Positions 1 to 6,881 of a stretch of 64,000 nt of DNA are shown here, one piece after another. Location: positions 24,290 through 88,289 of the forward strand of contig NZ_JBFHIT010000012.1 of assembly GCF_041596335.1 (NCBI RefSeq). Direction: 5' to 3'. This DNA is from Mangrovibacterium sp041596335 (lineage in GTDB: Bacteria > Bacteroidota > Bacteroidia > Bacteroidales > Prolixibacteraceae). The notes beneath the pieces were generated by a model. That model was not told where the DNA came from, made no database searches, and worked only from the letters and a program-made list of their open reading frames with translations. Position numbers and translations under genes: made by a program. Numbering within the stretch: position 1 is the stretch's first letter; every line of letters starts with the position of its first letter.

Positions 1-262
1 CACCTTTGCTGAATTTTGAGTGGTTCGATTCGACTACTTCGGCAATGATTCCGGAGCTTACTGGTTTTTGCAGCTCAAAAGGAGCGATGTACGACTTTGA
101 ATCGCTCATACGTCCCCGCAGATAAGGATCGACCGAAACATAGCTTGTTTTGAGCAGTATTTCACCTGTGTTTATTGTTGGTGTTTCTTCGGTTACAATT
201 GAAAAGTCGGTTAATTGAGGTTTTCCGACCGGTCTTTTATTTAGTACGATTGTATGATTCAT
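1..262 (-). CDS. NADP-dependent oxidoreductase, MDR/CurA-like (partial)
   Basis: The first 87 codons of a gene that runs off the left edge. The start is the ATG at 262. The protein opens MNHTIVLNKRPVGKP and continues with a segment containing YVSVDPYLRGRM, the N-terminal signature of zinc-independent medium-chain reductases (CurA / prostaglandin reductase / YncB type), which reduce activated C=C bonds with NADPH in the cytoplasm. The usual family length is about 330 residues, so most of the Rossmann domain is outside the window. It lies 16 bp downstream of the nitroreductase on the same strand and is probably co-transcribed with it under the TetR regulator. The family call is good; the substrate is unknown. 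Confidence 0.8.
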   Translation of the reverse strand, partial: MNHTIVLNKRPVGKPQLTDFSIVTEETPTINTGEILLKTSYVSVDPYLRGRMSDSKSYIAPFELQKPVSSGIIAEVVESNHSKFSKG

Positions 263-278
263 TTTTGTGATCTTTTAA

Positions 279-911
279 TTATTCAATGAGGGTTACCAAT
301 TCATCTTTGCTTTTTCTGACTTTTGTGAGATTCACCAGCCAGTCTTTTTCCGTATCGCGGTAACCAAGCGGAAGCATAACGCAACTACGAAGTCCTTTTT
401 CTCTTAAATTCAGAATTTCATCTAGTGCATCCGGGTCGAAACCTTCCATTGGAGTGCTGTCTACCTCCTCGAATGCAGCTGCAACAATGGCTTGCGAAAA
501 CGCGATGTATGCTTGTCGTGCAGCATGATTGAAGTTTACTTCGGCATCGCGTTGCGGATAGCTGTGTAATAGTGTTTGCCGGTAGTTTTCCCATCCTTCA
601 TTTTTAAATCCACGAACCGTATTCGTTAGATCGAACATTTTATTGATGCGCTCGGGGGTGTAATTGTCCCAGGCAGCAAAAACCAGTATGTGTGATGAAT
701 CGGTTACGACCGATTGATTCCAAGCTATTTTTCTGATTCTTTCCTTTATTTCCTGATTGGTGACCACGATTATTTCAAAGGGTTGTAACCCGCTCGACGT
801 GGGGGCCAGTGATGCGGCTTCGATAATTGCGTCAATTTTATGTTGTGGCACCCTGGTGCCATTCATGGCTTTCGCTGCATAGCGCCATTTTAATTTTTGT
901 ATTAATTCCAT
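279..911 (-). CDS. Nitroreductase family NAD(P)H-dependent oxidoreductase
   Basis: A cytoplasmic FMN-dependent flavoprotein of the NfsB type, which reduces nitroaromatics, quinones and similar electrophiles. Visible signs are the N-terminal KWRYAAKAMNG stretch (FMN phosphate contact region), a PTSSGLQPFEIIVV segment matching the family's S-x-x-QPW/F motif, and a C-terminal LPLGYR. The longer reading frame opens at 953, but I choose the ATG at 911 because it gives the normal family N-terminus and because a TetR-type palindrome at 925-938 would otherwise lie inside the coding sequence. The gene follows tetR and precedes a CurA-like oxidoreductase, suggesting an electrophile or xenobiotic detoxification operon. 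The substrate is not predictable. Confidence 0.88.
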   Translation of the reverse strand: MELIQKLKWRYAAKAMNGTRVPQHKIDAIIEAASLAPTSSGLQPFEIIVVTNQEIKERIRKIAWNQSVVTDSSHILVFAAWDNYTPERINKMFDLTNTVRGFKNEGWENYRQTLLHSYPQRDAEVNFNHAARQAYIAFSQAIVAAAFEEVDSTPMEGFDPDALDEILNLREKGLRSCVMLPLGYRDTEKDWLVNLTKVRKSKDELVTLIE

Positions 912-924
912 TTTAATATATATT

Positions 925-938
925 AATGAATGTTCATT
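925..938. promoter_or_regulatory. TetR-type operator 2
   Basis: AATGAATGTTCATT: a 6-bp inverted repeat (AATGAA / TTCATT) around a TG centre. It lies 14 bp upstream of the nitroreductase start and has the same half-sites as the palindrome in front of tetR. It would place repressor on the 5' end of the nitroreductase gene, independent of the tetR promoter. Binding by the adjacent TetR is inference. Confidence 0.7.
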
Positions 939-962
939 CTTTTGTTTGGTCAAAAAAAAGAT

Positions 963-1541
963 TTAAACTTTAATCGCATCCCAAGCTGCCTGATAGGCTG
1001 TTTGCAATACTTCATTATTCAGCTGGTAGAGCTCTCTTTTCTGCATATTCGTTAAGAATGCCATTGGATAAATGGTGTAGGCATAAAGTAGAAAGGGGGA
1101 AATATTTTTTATAATTCCTTCATTTTGTCCACGCAACCAAAGGTCGAATAGCGGTTTTAAAAGTTTGAGTCCTTCCTGTAGTGTCTCCTCATCGATTAAT
1201 GGCGTATTGTCGCATTGAGATAGAAACGATGCTTCTTCTTTTTGCTTTGATTTATAGGCAGACATGTTGAACCAAATCTGCTCGAAGCTCTTTTTAACAG
1301 GAGCTTCGGCATCGTATCCCTGGAATACTTTCGATGTAAAATCGGTTTTTACCTCGATGTACAATTGGTTTACAAGGTCTTGTTTGTTTTCAAAATACAA
1401 GTAGATTGTTGCTGGCGAAACGTTTGCTTGTTTGGCTACTTTCGCCATCGACGCCTCTTGTATCCCACCGTTGTTTATTAAGCATAGTGTGGCTCTTAAA
1501 AGAGCAGTACGCTTGTCGATGCTTTTTTGAAGTTTCGCCAT
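963..1541 (-). CDS. TetR/AcrR family transcriptional regulator
   Basis: 192 residues, typical for the family. The N-terminal helix-turn-helix is clear: residues about 10-55 include MAKVAKQANVSPATIYLYF followed by ENKQDLVNQLY, the classic TetR recognition-helix pattern. The C-terminal ligand-binding part is not diagnostic. The gene is first in an apparent operon with a nitroreductase and an NADP-dependent oxidoreductase. Its own promoter carries a perfect 14-bp palindrome over the -33 region, so autorepression with release by an electrophile or other small ligand is the simplest model. The ligand is unknown. Confidence 0.92.
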   Translation of the reverse strand: MAKLQKSIDKRTALLRATLCLINNGGIQEASMAKVAKQANVSPATIYLYFENKQDLVNQLYIEVKTDFTSKVFQGYDAEAPVKKSFEQIWFNMSAYKSKQKEEASFLSQCDNTPLIDEETLQEGLKLLKPLFDLWLRGQNEGIIKNISPFLLYAYTIYPMAFLTNMQKRELYQLNNEVLQTAYQAAWDAIKV

Positions 1542-1573
1542 AATAGGTTCTTTTTTTAACTTTAATAAGGGTA

Positions 1574-1606
1574 CAAAGATATAAAAAAAAAGAATGAACG
1601 TTCATT
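1574..1606 (-). promoter_or_regulatory. tetR promoter with TetR operator 1
   Basis: On the minus strand a -7 element TATCTTTG (1581-1574) matches the Bacteroidota consensus TAnnTTTG. The perfect palindrome AATGAACGTTCATT (1593-1606) sits exactly where the -33 element should be. A repressor bound there would block the polymerase. The same half-sites recur at 925-938. Confidence 0.75.
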
Positions 1607-1651
1607 AATATTGAAAGTGGAAGATGTTTTTCGCGATAGTTTAACATTGAA

Positions 1652-1680
1652 AAGGGAAAGATGGATGCCATCTTTCCCTT
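1652..1680. terminator. Intrinsic terminator
   Basis: A perfect 13-bp stem (AAGGGAAAGATGG / CCATCTTTCCCTT) with a 3-nt loop. T-runs flank both sides (TTTT on the minus side; TTTTTT three nt after it on the plus side). It would end the minus-strand transcript of the Spy-like gene before it reaches the tetR operon. Confidence 0.75.
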
Positions 1681-1803
1681 GACTTTTTTAAGATAAACTA
1701 GTTATAAATGTTTGAAACAAATAAGCTGGTTTTAAATTAGCGACCGAATGTTTCGGAAGCATCTTTATATTCCGGTTGCCCAAACTTTGCTTTAATCCGT
1801 GTT

Positions 1804-2217
1804 TTAGCTTGGACGTTGGCCTCCCCCTCTGTTTTGCTTATTTTTTTTCAGGTAGGCAGCATAAAGCTTTTGTTGGGCCGGAGTTAGAACTTTGTTTACG
1901 TTTGTCTCAAAACTTTTTTCCAATGCTTCCATTTCTGACCGCTCTGGTCTTCCAGCTTCTAATTTTGCTTTTACTACTTTGAAATGATCAGTATACAAGG
2001 CGGACACTTTTGTTTTTTGTTCTTCAGTTAACGAAAGCTCTTTGCTGACTTCCTCAACCATTTTTGTAATTTCTTTTGCTGTTGGTGCAGAAGGAGGGCC
2101 TTGTTGACCACCACCGCCGCCGCCGCCACCTTGAGGTTGAGCAAATGCAGAACTACTTGCAAACAATGCGATAAAGGTAATTGCAATACCTAAGCTTCTT
2201 TTAAATAATTGTTTCAT
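1804..2217 (-). CDS. Secreted Spy/CpxP-like small helical protein 1
   Basis: 137 residues with a signal peptide (about 1-26, ending SSAFAQ), a run of eight glycines at about 30-37, and a helical domain with an LSLTEEQKTKV...LTPAQQKLYAAY pattern. That pattern is typical of Bacteroidota Spy/CpxP- or DUF4890-like periplasmic proteins. Chaperone or metal-stress roles are known for Spy and CpxP; here they are inference. A paralogue sits at 2751-3152 (shared ELSLxxEQ, KAxLExGR, LTPAQQKL-like positions). Transcription probably starts at the direct-repeat promoter at 2272-2338, leaving a leader of about 48 nt. The 3' end follows A8 and G5 runs, and the +1 frame stays open for about 28 more codons, so the C-terminus may be frameshifted. 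Confidence 0.7.
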   Translation of the reverse strand: MKQLFKRSLGIAITFIALFASSSAFAQPQGGGGGGGGQQGPPSAPTAKEITKMVEEVSKELSLTEEQKTKVSALYTDHFKVVKAKLEAGRPERSEMEALEKSFETNVNKVLTPAQQKLYAAYLKKNKQNRGGGQRPS

Positions 2218-2271
2218 GAATTTGTTTTTTTTAAGTGTGAAAATTAATCACGTTGTCTTAATGTTCTAGTT

Positions 2272-2338
2272 CAAAGAAACGGGCAATTGTTGCAGTACGA
2301 AAATAGAATCAACCAAACTTAGGATTTCCTCAACGAAT
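2272..2338 (-). promoter_or_regulatory. LytTR-like promoter A (Spy-like 1)
   Basis: Minus-strand direct repeats ATTCGTTGA (2338-2330) and TTTGGTTGA (2317-2309), 21 bp apart start to start. A T-rich stretch follows, then the -7 element TTTCTTTG (2279-2272), whose last base is 37 nt past the second repeat. Promoters C and D have the same spacing. The repeat resembles the published LytTR-domain consensus (WMMGTTNRK, 9-bp direct repeats with a 12-bp spacer). Confidence 0.75.
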
Positions 2339-2406
2339 GCTAGATCAGATTGATTCGTGAACAGCGGGCCAAATGGGTTTGATCTTTTAGACTAGGCTCG
2401 GTCAAT

Positions 2407-2504
2407 AGAAAAGAGGAGACTTTTGCCTCCTCTCTTTGAGTTTTGTGTGAAATAAAAAACTATGAAGAAAATGCAGTCGAGCTATGGTCTCGCTGCATAA
2501 AACT
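2407..2504 (-). ncRNA. Candidate LytTR-controlled small RNA B
   Basis: No credible gene lies between promoter B (2511-2577) and the terminator hairpin at 2412-2433, so the predicted transcript is a free RNA of about 97 nt. It has a 5' hairpin (2498-2471 on the minus strand, ATGCAG-CGAG paired with CTCG-A-CTGCAT, one bulge) and a 3' intrinsic terminator. A 12-codon frame starting inside the hairpin is possible but not convincing. The next gene downstream has its own copy of the promoter, which argues against this being only a leader. Confidence 0.45.
2412..2433 (-). terminator. Terminator of small RNA B
   Basis: Stem AGAGGAG / CTCCTCT with an 8-nt loop, followed on the minus strand by TTTTCT. 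It is related in sequence to the GGAGAC/GTCTCC terminators at 4580 and 4919. Confidence 0.6.
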
Positions 2505-2510
2505 ACACTC

Positions 2511-2577
2511 CGAAGTACCGATGAATTAGAATAGTTTGAAAATAGAATCAACCAATGTGGCGATTTTATCAATGAAA
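2511..2577 (-). promoter_or_regulatory. LytTR-like promoter B (orphan, small RNA)
   Basis: Minus-strand repeats TTTCATTGA (2577-2569) and ATTGGTTGA (2556-2548) at a 21-bp period, with a TAAAAT spacer start and a conserved TTCTATTTTC after the second repeat. The -7 position (2518-2511) reads GTACTTCG, weaker than in the other copies. The remaining 172 bp up to 2750 hold a 9-bp inverted repeat (2601-2609 / 2633-2641) but no gene. Confidence 0.65.
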
Positions 2578-2750
2578 TCTGGAACCATTACGCGTGCTGC
2601 TTACATCAGTAAATCATTTGTCGTTTAATTGTCTGATGTAACTCACATGGCGCAAAAAATCATTTTCGCAAGTGTTTGTGGTTGGAGCAATCGGGTTGTT
2701 TCATGGGAACAAAGGGAACGAGTTTTTTTTTTCGTTGCACTTTTATGATC

Positions 2751-3152
2751 CTAGTAAAATCTTGTCCATTGATTCGCTGATGGCTGGGGCTCTGTTTGCT
2801 GTCTTATTCTCTTTTGGTAAGCTGTAAATAGCTTTTGCTGTTTCTTTGATAATCGGCTGGTTACTTCTTTTTCGAATTTGGATTCGAGGGCATCCATCTC
2901 TTTTGGGGAGAGTCGTCCGGATTTTAGTCTGGCTTTCACCTTTTCGAAATGAGCAATGAACAAATTGAAAATCTGTGTTTCTTGTTCGTTGCTTAACGAG
3001 AGTTGTTCCGATAAATCGGCAACTATTTTATTGAGTTGTTTTGTATCTGGATAGGGCGGAGGCGCTTGTGGCACGACTGGCTGTGCCTGCACGAAATTTA
3101 CGAATAAGAGGATTGTTGCTATAATCCCCAATATATTTACTTGTCGATTCAT
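2751..3152 (-). CDS. Secreted Spy/CpxP-like small helical protein 2
   Basis: 133 residues with a signal peptide (about 1-23, ending VQAQ), a proline-rich linker (PPPYPD), and a helical domain aligning with the paralogue at 1804-2217 (ADLSEQLSLSNEQ, KVKARLKSGRLS, LSKKQQKLFTAY). It lies 17 bp downstream of the DUF1566 lipoprotein gene and is almost certainly in its operon under promoter C. A periplasmic location is clear; a chaperone or stress role is inferred from Spy/CpxP. Confidence 0.7.
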   Translation of the reverse strand: MNRQVNILGIIATILLFVNFVQAQPVVPQAPPPYPDTKQLNKIVADLSEQLSLSNEQETQIFNLFIAHFEKVKARLKSGRLSPKEMDALESKFEKEVTSRLSKKQQKLFTAYQKRIRQQTEPQPSANQWTRFY

Positions 3153-3169
3153 TTTAATTCCGGATTGTT

Positions 3170-4363
3170 TTATTCTGCATCGCGTACTAAGCGGACATAG
3201 TTGTAGTAGCGTTCGCCTCCTTCGCCTAACGGACCTCCCTCGTATTTAGTATCGAATCGAACACCGCCCGCGCCGTGGAAATCGTCACCATCACTATCAA
3301 CTGCCATTCCAAACGCCACATACCAGGCATAGTAGTATGGCTGCCCGCTTTTAAAGTTCGCCGATGTACCGGTCCAATAGTAGCCGTAATCATCGTTCCC
3401 GGCTTCGTTTACAATTGGAGTACAATTGAACAGCGGATTGATTGCCGGACCAACTTTTGACGCGTCGGTTGCCGACGGAGAATAGCCATAGTCAACAATC
3501 CCCTGAAGCTCTTTTACGTTGGGCAAACGCCAATCGGTATATCCGGCATACTCCGATCCTTCAGCATAAGCCAACGCGTCCTGCCAATCCATTCCTTCGC
3601 CGCTGTCGTCTTGTGCCCACATTAGTCCCGAAGCGTTGTCGGTAATGGTTCTGTCTCCATTGTTGGTATAATCATTCACCCCGTAGTCATCGCCACGCAC
3701 TGCACGTACGTATTTACCGCCAACTGGTCCCGAAGATTTGGCTGAGTAGGCTTTTATATGGCCGGTAACGTGGTTTACACCAAAGGCAGCATTTGAACCA
3801 CCTTCTACTGTAACCCCGACATAATAGTTGCTCGACCAAAATTGCTCGTTTTTAGAGACCTTTCCGCTGGCCAACGTAAAATAATTGGTATTCAAATAGG
3901 GCCAACCAGAACTAAAATCGCTGATTGAATACAATTCTTTACAGCTTGGCATGCGCCAGTCGTCATAACCACCAAGTTCTAACTCATTGCAGTAATCAAC
4001 AGCTTCCTGCCAGGTGTAATCTTCGGAAGAGGGTACTCCTTGCCACATTAAGCCGGTGTTATTGTCGGTAATGGTTCCGTCACCATTGTTCGTGTAGCTC
4101 ATTGTTTTACCGCTCAAATAGTTGGCATCTTGCCCATATAGCGGGTCGCCGATGTTTAATGACGCGATTACTTCACCGTCAGCATCGTATAGAGTTGTTT
4201 GGCCGGTGGCAACTTGAATATAGTTTTCCACCTGGGGCGACTCAGCAGCCTTGTCTCCAGAGTTTTCATCGTTATCATGACATGCTGCAAACAGGCTTCC
4301 AAGCACTAATATCGTCATTGCTTCAAGAACGAACGATATTGGTTTTGTTTTGTCGTTTTTCAT
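3170..4363 (-). CDS. DUF1566-domain lipoprotein with duplicated domain
   Basis: 397 residues from the ATG at 4363, chosen because it places a lipobox (LFAAC) at the end of a normal signal sequence; the longer frame from 4390 would add residues in front. Two tandem DUF1566 (Lcl C-terminal-like) repeats are visible. Each starts YTNNGD.TITDN.(T/S)GLMW and contains a DWR(M/L)P..KEL core, at about residues 98-160 and 235-300. DUF1566 proteins are surface or periplasmic with poorly known roles. Promoter C lies 25 bp upstream, giving a leader of only about 18 nt. Spy-like 2 follows. Confidence 0.82.
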   Translation of the reverse strand: MKNDKTKPISFVLEAMTILVLGSLFAACHDNDENSGDKAAESPQVENYIQVATGQTTLYDADGEVIASLNIGDPLYGQDANYLSGKTMSYTNNGDGTITDNNTGLMWQGVPSSEDYTWQEAVDYCNELELGGYDDWRMPSCKELYSISDFSSGWPYLNTNYFTLASGKVSKNEQFWSSNYYVGVTVEGGSNAAFGVNHVTGHIKAYSAKSSGPVGGKYVRAVRGDDYGVNDYTNNGDRTITDNASGLMWAQDDSGEGMDWQDALAYAEGSEYAGYTDWRLPNVKELQGIVDYGYSPSATDASKVGPAINPLFNCTPIVNEAGNDDYGYYWTGTSANFKSGQPYYYAWYVAFGMAVDSDGDDFHGAGGVRFDTKYEGGPLGEGGERYYNYVRLVRDAE

Positions 4364-4387
4364 CGCGAGATAGTTTGTAATGTGAAG

Positions 4388-4454
4388 CAAAGTAATGCTG
4401 AAGGACTGCGAAAGTGAAAAGGAATCAACGAATTAGTGAATTTTATCAATCAAT
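4388..4454 (-). promoter_or_regulatory. LytTR-like promoter C (DUF1566 operon)
   Basis: Minus-strand repeats ATTGATTGA (4454-4446) and ATTCGTTGA (4433-4425), 21-bp period, spacer beginning TAAAAT. The -7 element TTACTTTG (4395-4388) ends 37 nt past the second repeat. Confidence 0.78.
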
Positions 4455-4570
4455 AATTTCATGTTGTGAGACTCGCAAGTCTGTGGGAAGTAGATGTTTA
4501 TAGAGGAATTTTATTGCTTTTTACCGCAGCTTTCGTCCTTTTTCTGTGGATCTGAACTCAGAATTTTTGC

Positions 4571-4597
4571 AAAAAAAAAGGGAGACCTCTGTCTCCC
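4571..4597 (-). terminator. Terminator of small RNA D
   Basis: Minus strand: GGGAGAC-AGAG-GTCTCCC followed by nine T. A textbook intrinsic terminator located 62 nt downstream of the predicted start of small RNA D. Confidence 0.85.
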
Positions 4598-4659
4598 AAT
4601 TCACTAACGATCTAACTATACCTATTAAATCAATGAAAAACATCGATTTGTGTAAATTG
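4572..4659 (-). ncRNA. Candidate LytTR-controlled small RNA D
   Basis: A predicted transcript of about 88 nt from the strong promoter D to the T9 terminator. A 5' hairpin (4648-4628, AATCGATG-TTTTT-CATTGATT, one G-U pair) precedes a single-stranded linker and the terminator, the same plan as small RNA B. A frame from the ATG in the hairpin runs through the terminator and is unlikely to be translated. The following DUF1566 gene has its own promoter C. Confidence 0.55.
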
Positions 4660-4665
4660 ATATCT

Positions 4666-4732
4666 CAAAGAAAAGGGAAATAGCATTGTTGCAGAAAAAG
4701 ATTCAACGAATTGGGCTATTTTATCAACGAAT
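4666..4732 (-). promoter_or_regulatory. LytTR-like promoter D (orphan, small RNA)
   Basis: The best copy: two identical 9-mers ATTCGTTGA (4732-4724 and 4711-4703) separated by 12 bp, spacer beginning TAAAAT. The -7 element TTTCTTTG (4673-4666) ends 37 nt past the second repeat. Between this promoter and the terminator at 4913-4938 there is no supported gene. Confidence 0.78.
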
Positions 4733-4912
4733 CGTTTGACAGAAGATCCGGAGTGGCTGATTCGAAATTTGTTCATATTAATCTCTATGTGGCTCAGATG
4801 GATTTATGAAGTACATCGTGATGGATCGGAGATGAAGGGGCTTTGTTTTCGAAGTGCTGGCTTTCTTTTTGCCAATCACTTTTTTCAGTTGGTCAGAGAA
4901 GCTTTTCTCTAC

Positions 4913-4938
4913 AAAAAAGGGGAGACTTCAGTCTCCCC
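4913..4938 (-). terminator. Terminator of the VTC-CotH operon
   Basis: Minus strand: GGGGAGAC-TGAA-GTCTCCCC followed by six T, 41 bp after the last gene of the five-gene operon. Confidence 0.85.
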
Positions 4939-4979
4939 GATTGGGTGTTGGATTTTAGTTGAAAACATGTTTTCAGTTG

Positions 4980-6725
4980 CTACAGGTCTATCGAAGTCAC
5001 CATGCTTGAAATCGTAAACTGGCTATACTTTGTGCCGCCTGTGTAGGTTCCTGAGGAGTACAGTCCGTCGGTTGCGATGCCGCTTGAACTTCCGCCAATG
5101 TACACTTCGTAGGTTGTACCTTTCGTTAGTTTCGACGACGAAAAAACAAGGGACTGAAACGTCTTGTGCGGTTCGTAGGTTAAAATTTCGTTTCCCTCGC
5201 TATCCTGAATGCGGATGATTTTTCCGGCAGACAAGGAGGAGCTAAAATCGATGAGAAAGGAGTACTGACTTGAAGAAGATCCAGGAGCCATCGACATACG
5301 GGAACTACCAACACCAACTAAAAAGCCGCCACTAACTACGCACGTTCCATCGTAGTCTAACGAGCTGTTTTCAGTTGTTGAATCGCTGTTGACCAGCTGT
5401 GTTCCGCCTGAAATATCCAATAGGTCGTTTGAGTCGAGTCCGTCGCCTTCACAATCAATAACAATATAACCGCCCGAAATAATGAGCGCGTAATCACTTG
5501 TTACGCTTGCGCTTTTACGCCCAGTTCCACCACCGCTTGTGGTACCTCCGGCTGAAACATTTATTCCGTCGTCGCTGGCAATGATGTTGATATACCCATC
5601 GGTTATTGTAATGCTACCCAGAGCACTTTCCAGCCCTTCGTACGCGTCAGTAATGTAAATATCACCCGAGCTGATCGTGAGATCCGCTTCGGCATGGATT
5701 CCATCGTCGCCGGATGCCAGGTAAAACGTACCGCCCGAAATTTCAATGTCGCCGTCAGAATGGATGGCATCGTCGGCTGAATTAACAGTAATGGTACCAC
5801 CAATAAACTGACTGCTTGTGCCCGATTTTATTCCTTTAGCTGAAGCATCAGAGCTAAGGTAGGCATTGTTGCCGCCACCCGAAGTAAGATCCAAATTGCC
5901 GGTTACGACCATCACCTCCTTTTCGGCATCAATAGCATCGCCGACGGCTGTAATATCGATTGTTCCGTCATTGATGGTAATGTATCCGCGCCCTTCATCG
6001 TCGGCATTGTCTGATTTTAAGCCGTTGCCACCGCAGTCTACCGTTATATTTCCATTGTTAATAATCAGATAATCCTTTCCTCTGATGCCATCGTCAACAG
6101 CCGTTACGCTTATGTTTCCGCCGGAAATTATCATCCCGTCTTTGCTCGTGATCCCATCGTTGTAATTTCCGGTAACCACCAGCGTTCCGTCGCCATACAA
6201 TGTCAGATCGATTTTACTGAAAATAGCCGCATTGGCATCTTCTTCGTCGGAACTGTACGACGAACCATCGGCAACTTTGTTTTCCGTGTCATCGGCTAAA
6301 ACGATCATTGCTTTTTCAGCATCCTCAATATAAATCGGTGCATTGGAAGAACAACTAATATCTACGCCATTTAAAATCAAGCGCACAATCGTTTCGTCGT
6401 CGGTGTCAACTACAATTTGGCCGTCAGTCAATGTTCCGGAAACGCTGTATGTTCCTGCAGCAGTAATCGTCACTTTGCTTCCGCTGGCCGTTGCACCATC
6501 GCCGTTTACACTTATCGAACTTCCGTTTAAGGTAATTGTAACAATATCCGTGCTGTCCCAAATGTAGTCGGTCGATTCGTCGTGATCCCCAATATTATCC
6601 GAATCGTCATCAGTTTCTACCTCTGTATCCGTTTCGGAAATCAGGTCAGAGTCCCTTTCGCAGGAGAGCAAAAAGAAACAAGTAATTGCGCCTAGCAAAA
6701 AGATTAATTGTTTTGTTGTCTTCAT
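4980..6725 (-). CDS. Carbohydrate-binding (Cthe_2159/DUF4353) lipoprotein
   Basis: 581 residues with a lipoprotein signal peptide (LLSC, Cys about 22) and an acidic linker rich in D, E and T. A long repetitive beta-strand region follows, with many turns of the form ISGG-N/T-I..T..DDGI.(G/A)..D, typical of the right-handed beta-helix family PF14262 (Cthe_2159, calcium- and polysaccharide-binding). It is the last gene of the VTC / DUF4956 / DUF2490 / CotH operon, a recurring gene partnership in Bacteroidota and Firmicutes. A surface carbohydrate-binding role is inferred from the family. A 157-bp gap with a stable hairpin separates it from cotH, so its level may be set separately. Confidence 0.82.
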   Translation of the reverse strand: MKTTKQLIFLLGAITCFFLLSCERDSDLISETDTEVETDDDSDNIGDHDESTDYIWDSTDIVTITLNGSSISVNGDGATASGSKVTITAAGTYSVSGTLTDGQIVVDTDDETIVRLILNGVDISCSSNAPIYIEDAEKAMIVLADDTENKVADGSSYSSDEEDANAAIFSKIDLTLYGDGTLVVTGNYNDGITSKDGMIISGGNISVTAVDDGIRGKDYLIINNGNITVDCGGNGLKSDNADDEGRGYITINDGTIDITAVGDAIDAEKEVMVVTGNLDLTSGGGNNAYLSSDASAKGIKSGTSSQFIGGTITVNSADDAIHSDGDIEISGGTFYLASGDDGIHAEADLTISSGDIYITDAYEGLESALGSITITDGYINIIASDDGINVSAGGTTSGGGTGRKSASVTSDYALIISGGYIVIDCEGDGLDSNDLLDISGGTQLVNSDSTTENSSLDYDGTCVVSGGFLVGVGSSRMSMAPGSSSSQYSFLIDFSSSLSAGKIIRIQDSEGNEILTYEPHKTFQSLVFSSSKLTKGTTYEVYIGGSSSGIATDGLYSSGTYTGGTKYSQFTISSMVTSIDL

Positions 6726-6772
6726 GGTGTTTATTTATTTCTGTTCTTGTTAACAAGCAGGTTACTAAATAA

Positions 6773-6810
6773 ATAGCACTAAACTTTCGGTAGAAGAGGT
6801 TTAGTGCTAT
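6773..6810 (-). other. Stable hairpin between cotH-like and DUF4353 genes
   Basis: A perfect 12-bp stem (ATAGCACTAAAC / GTTTAGTGCTAT) with a 14-nt loop in the intergenic region. The minus-strand tail TTTATTTA is a weak U-tract, so this may be a leaky terminator or an mRNA-processing or stability structure. Confidence 0.5.
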
Positions 6811-6881
6811 ATCAATAAGAATTAAAATCAAACGTCAGCGTTCCGTAATTTATCTTTTTAGTACCTTTTGGATCGGATGAA

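Noticed and set aside
2601..2641. 9-bp inverted repeat TTACATCAG / CTGATGTAA around 23 nt
   Set aside because: Loop too long for a terminator and no second copy seen; left as part of the intergenic note only.
4736..5017. Open reading frame of 93 codons on the plus strand
   Set aside because: It covers the VTC-CotH operon terminator and the 3' end of the DUF4353 gene on the other strand, and its composition is not protein-like.
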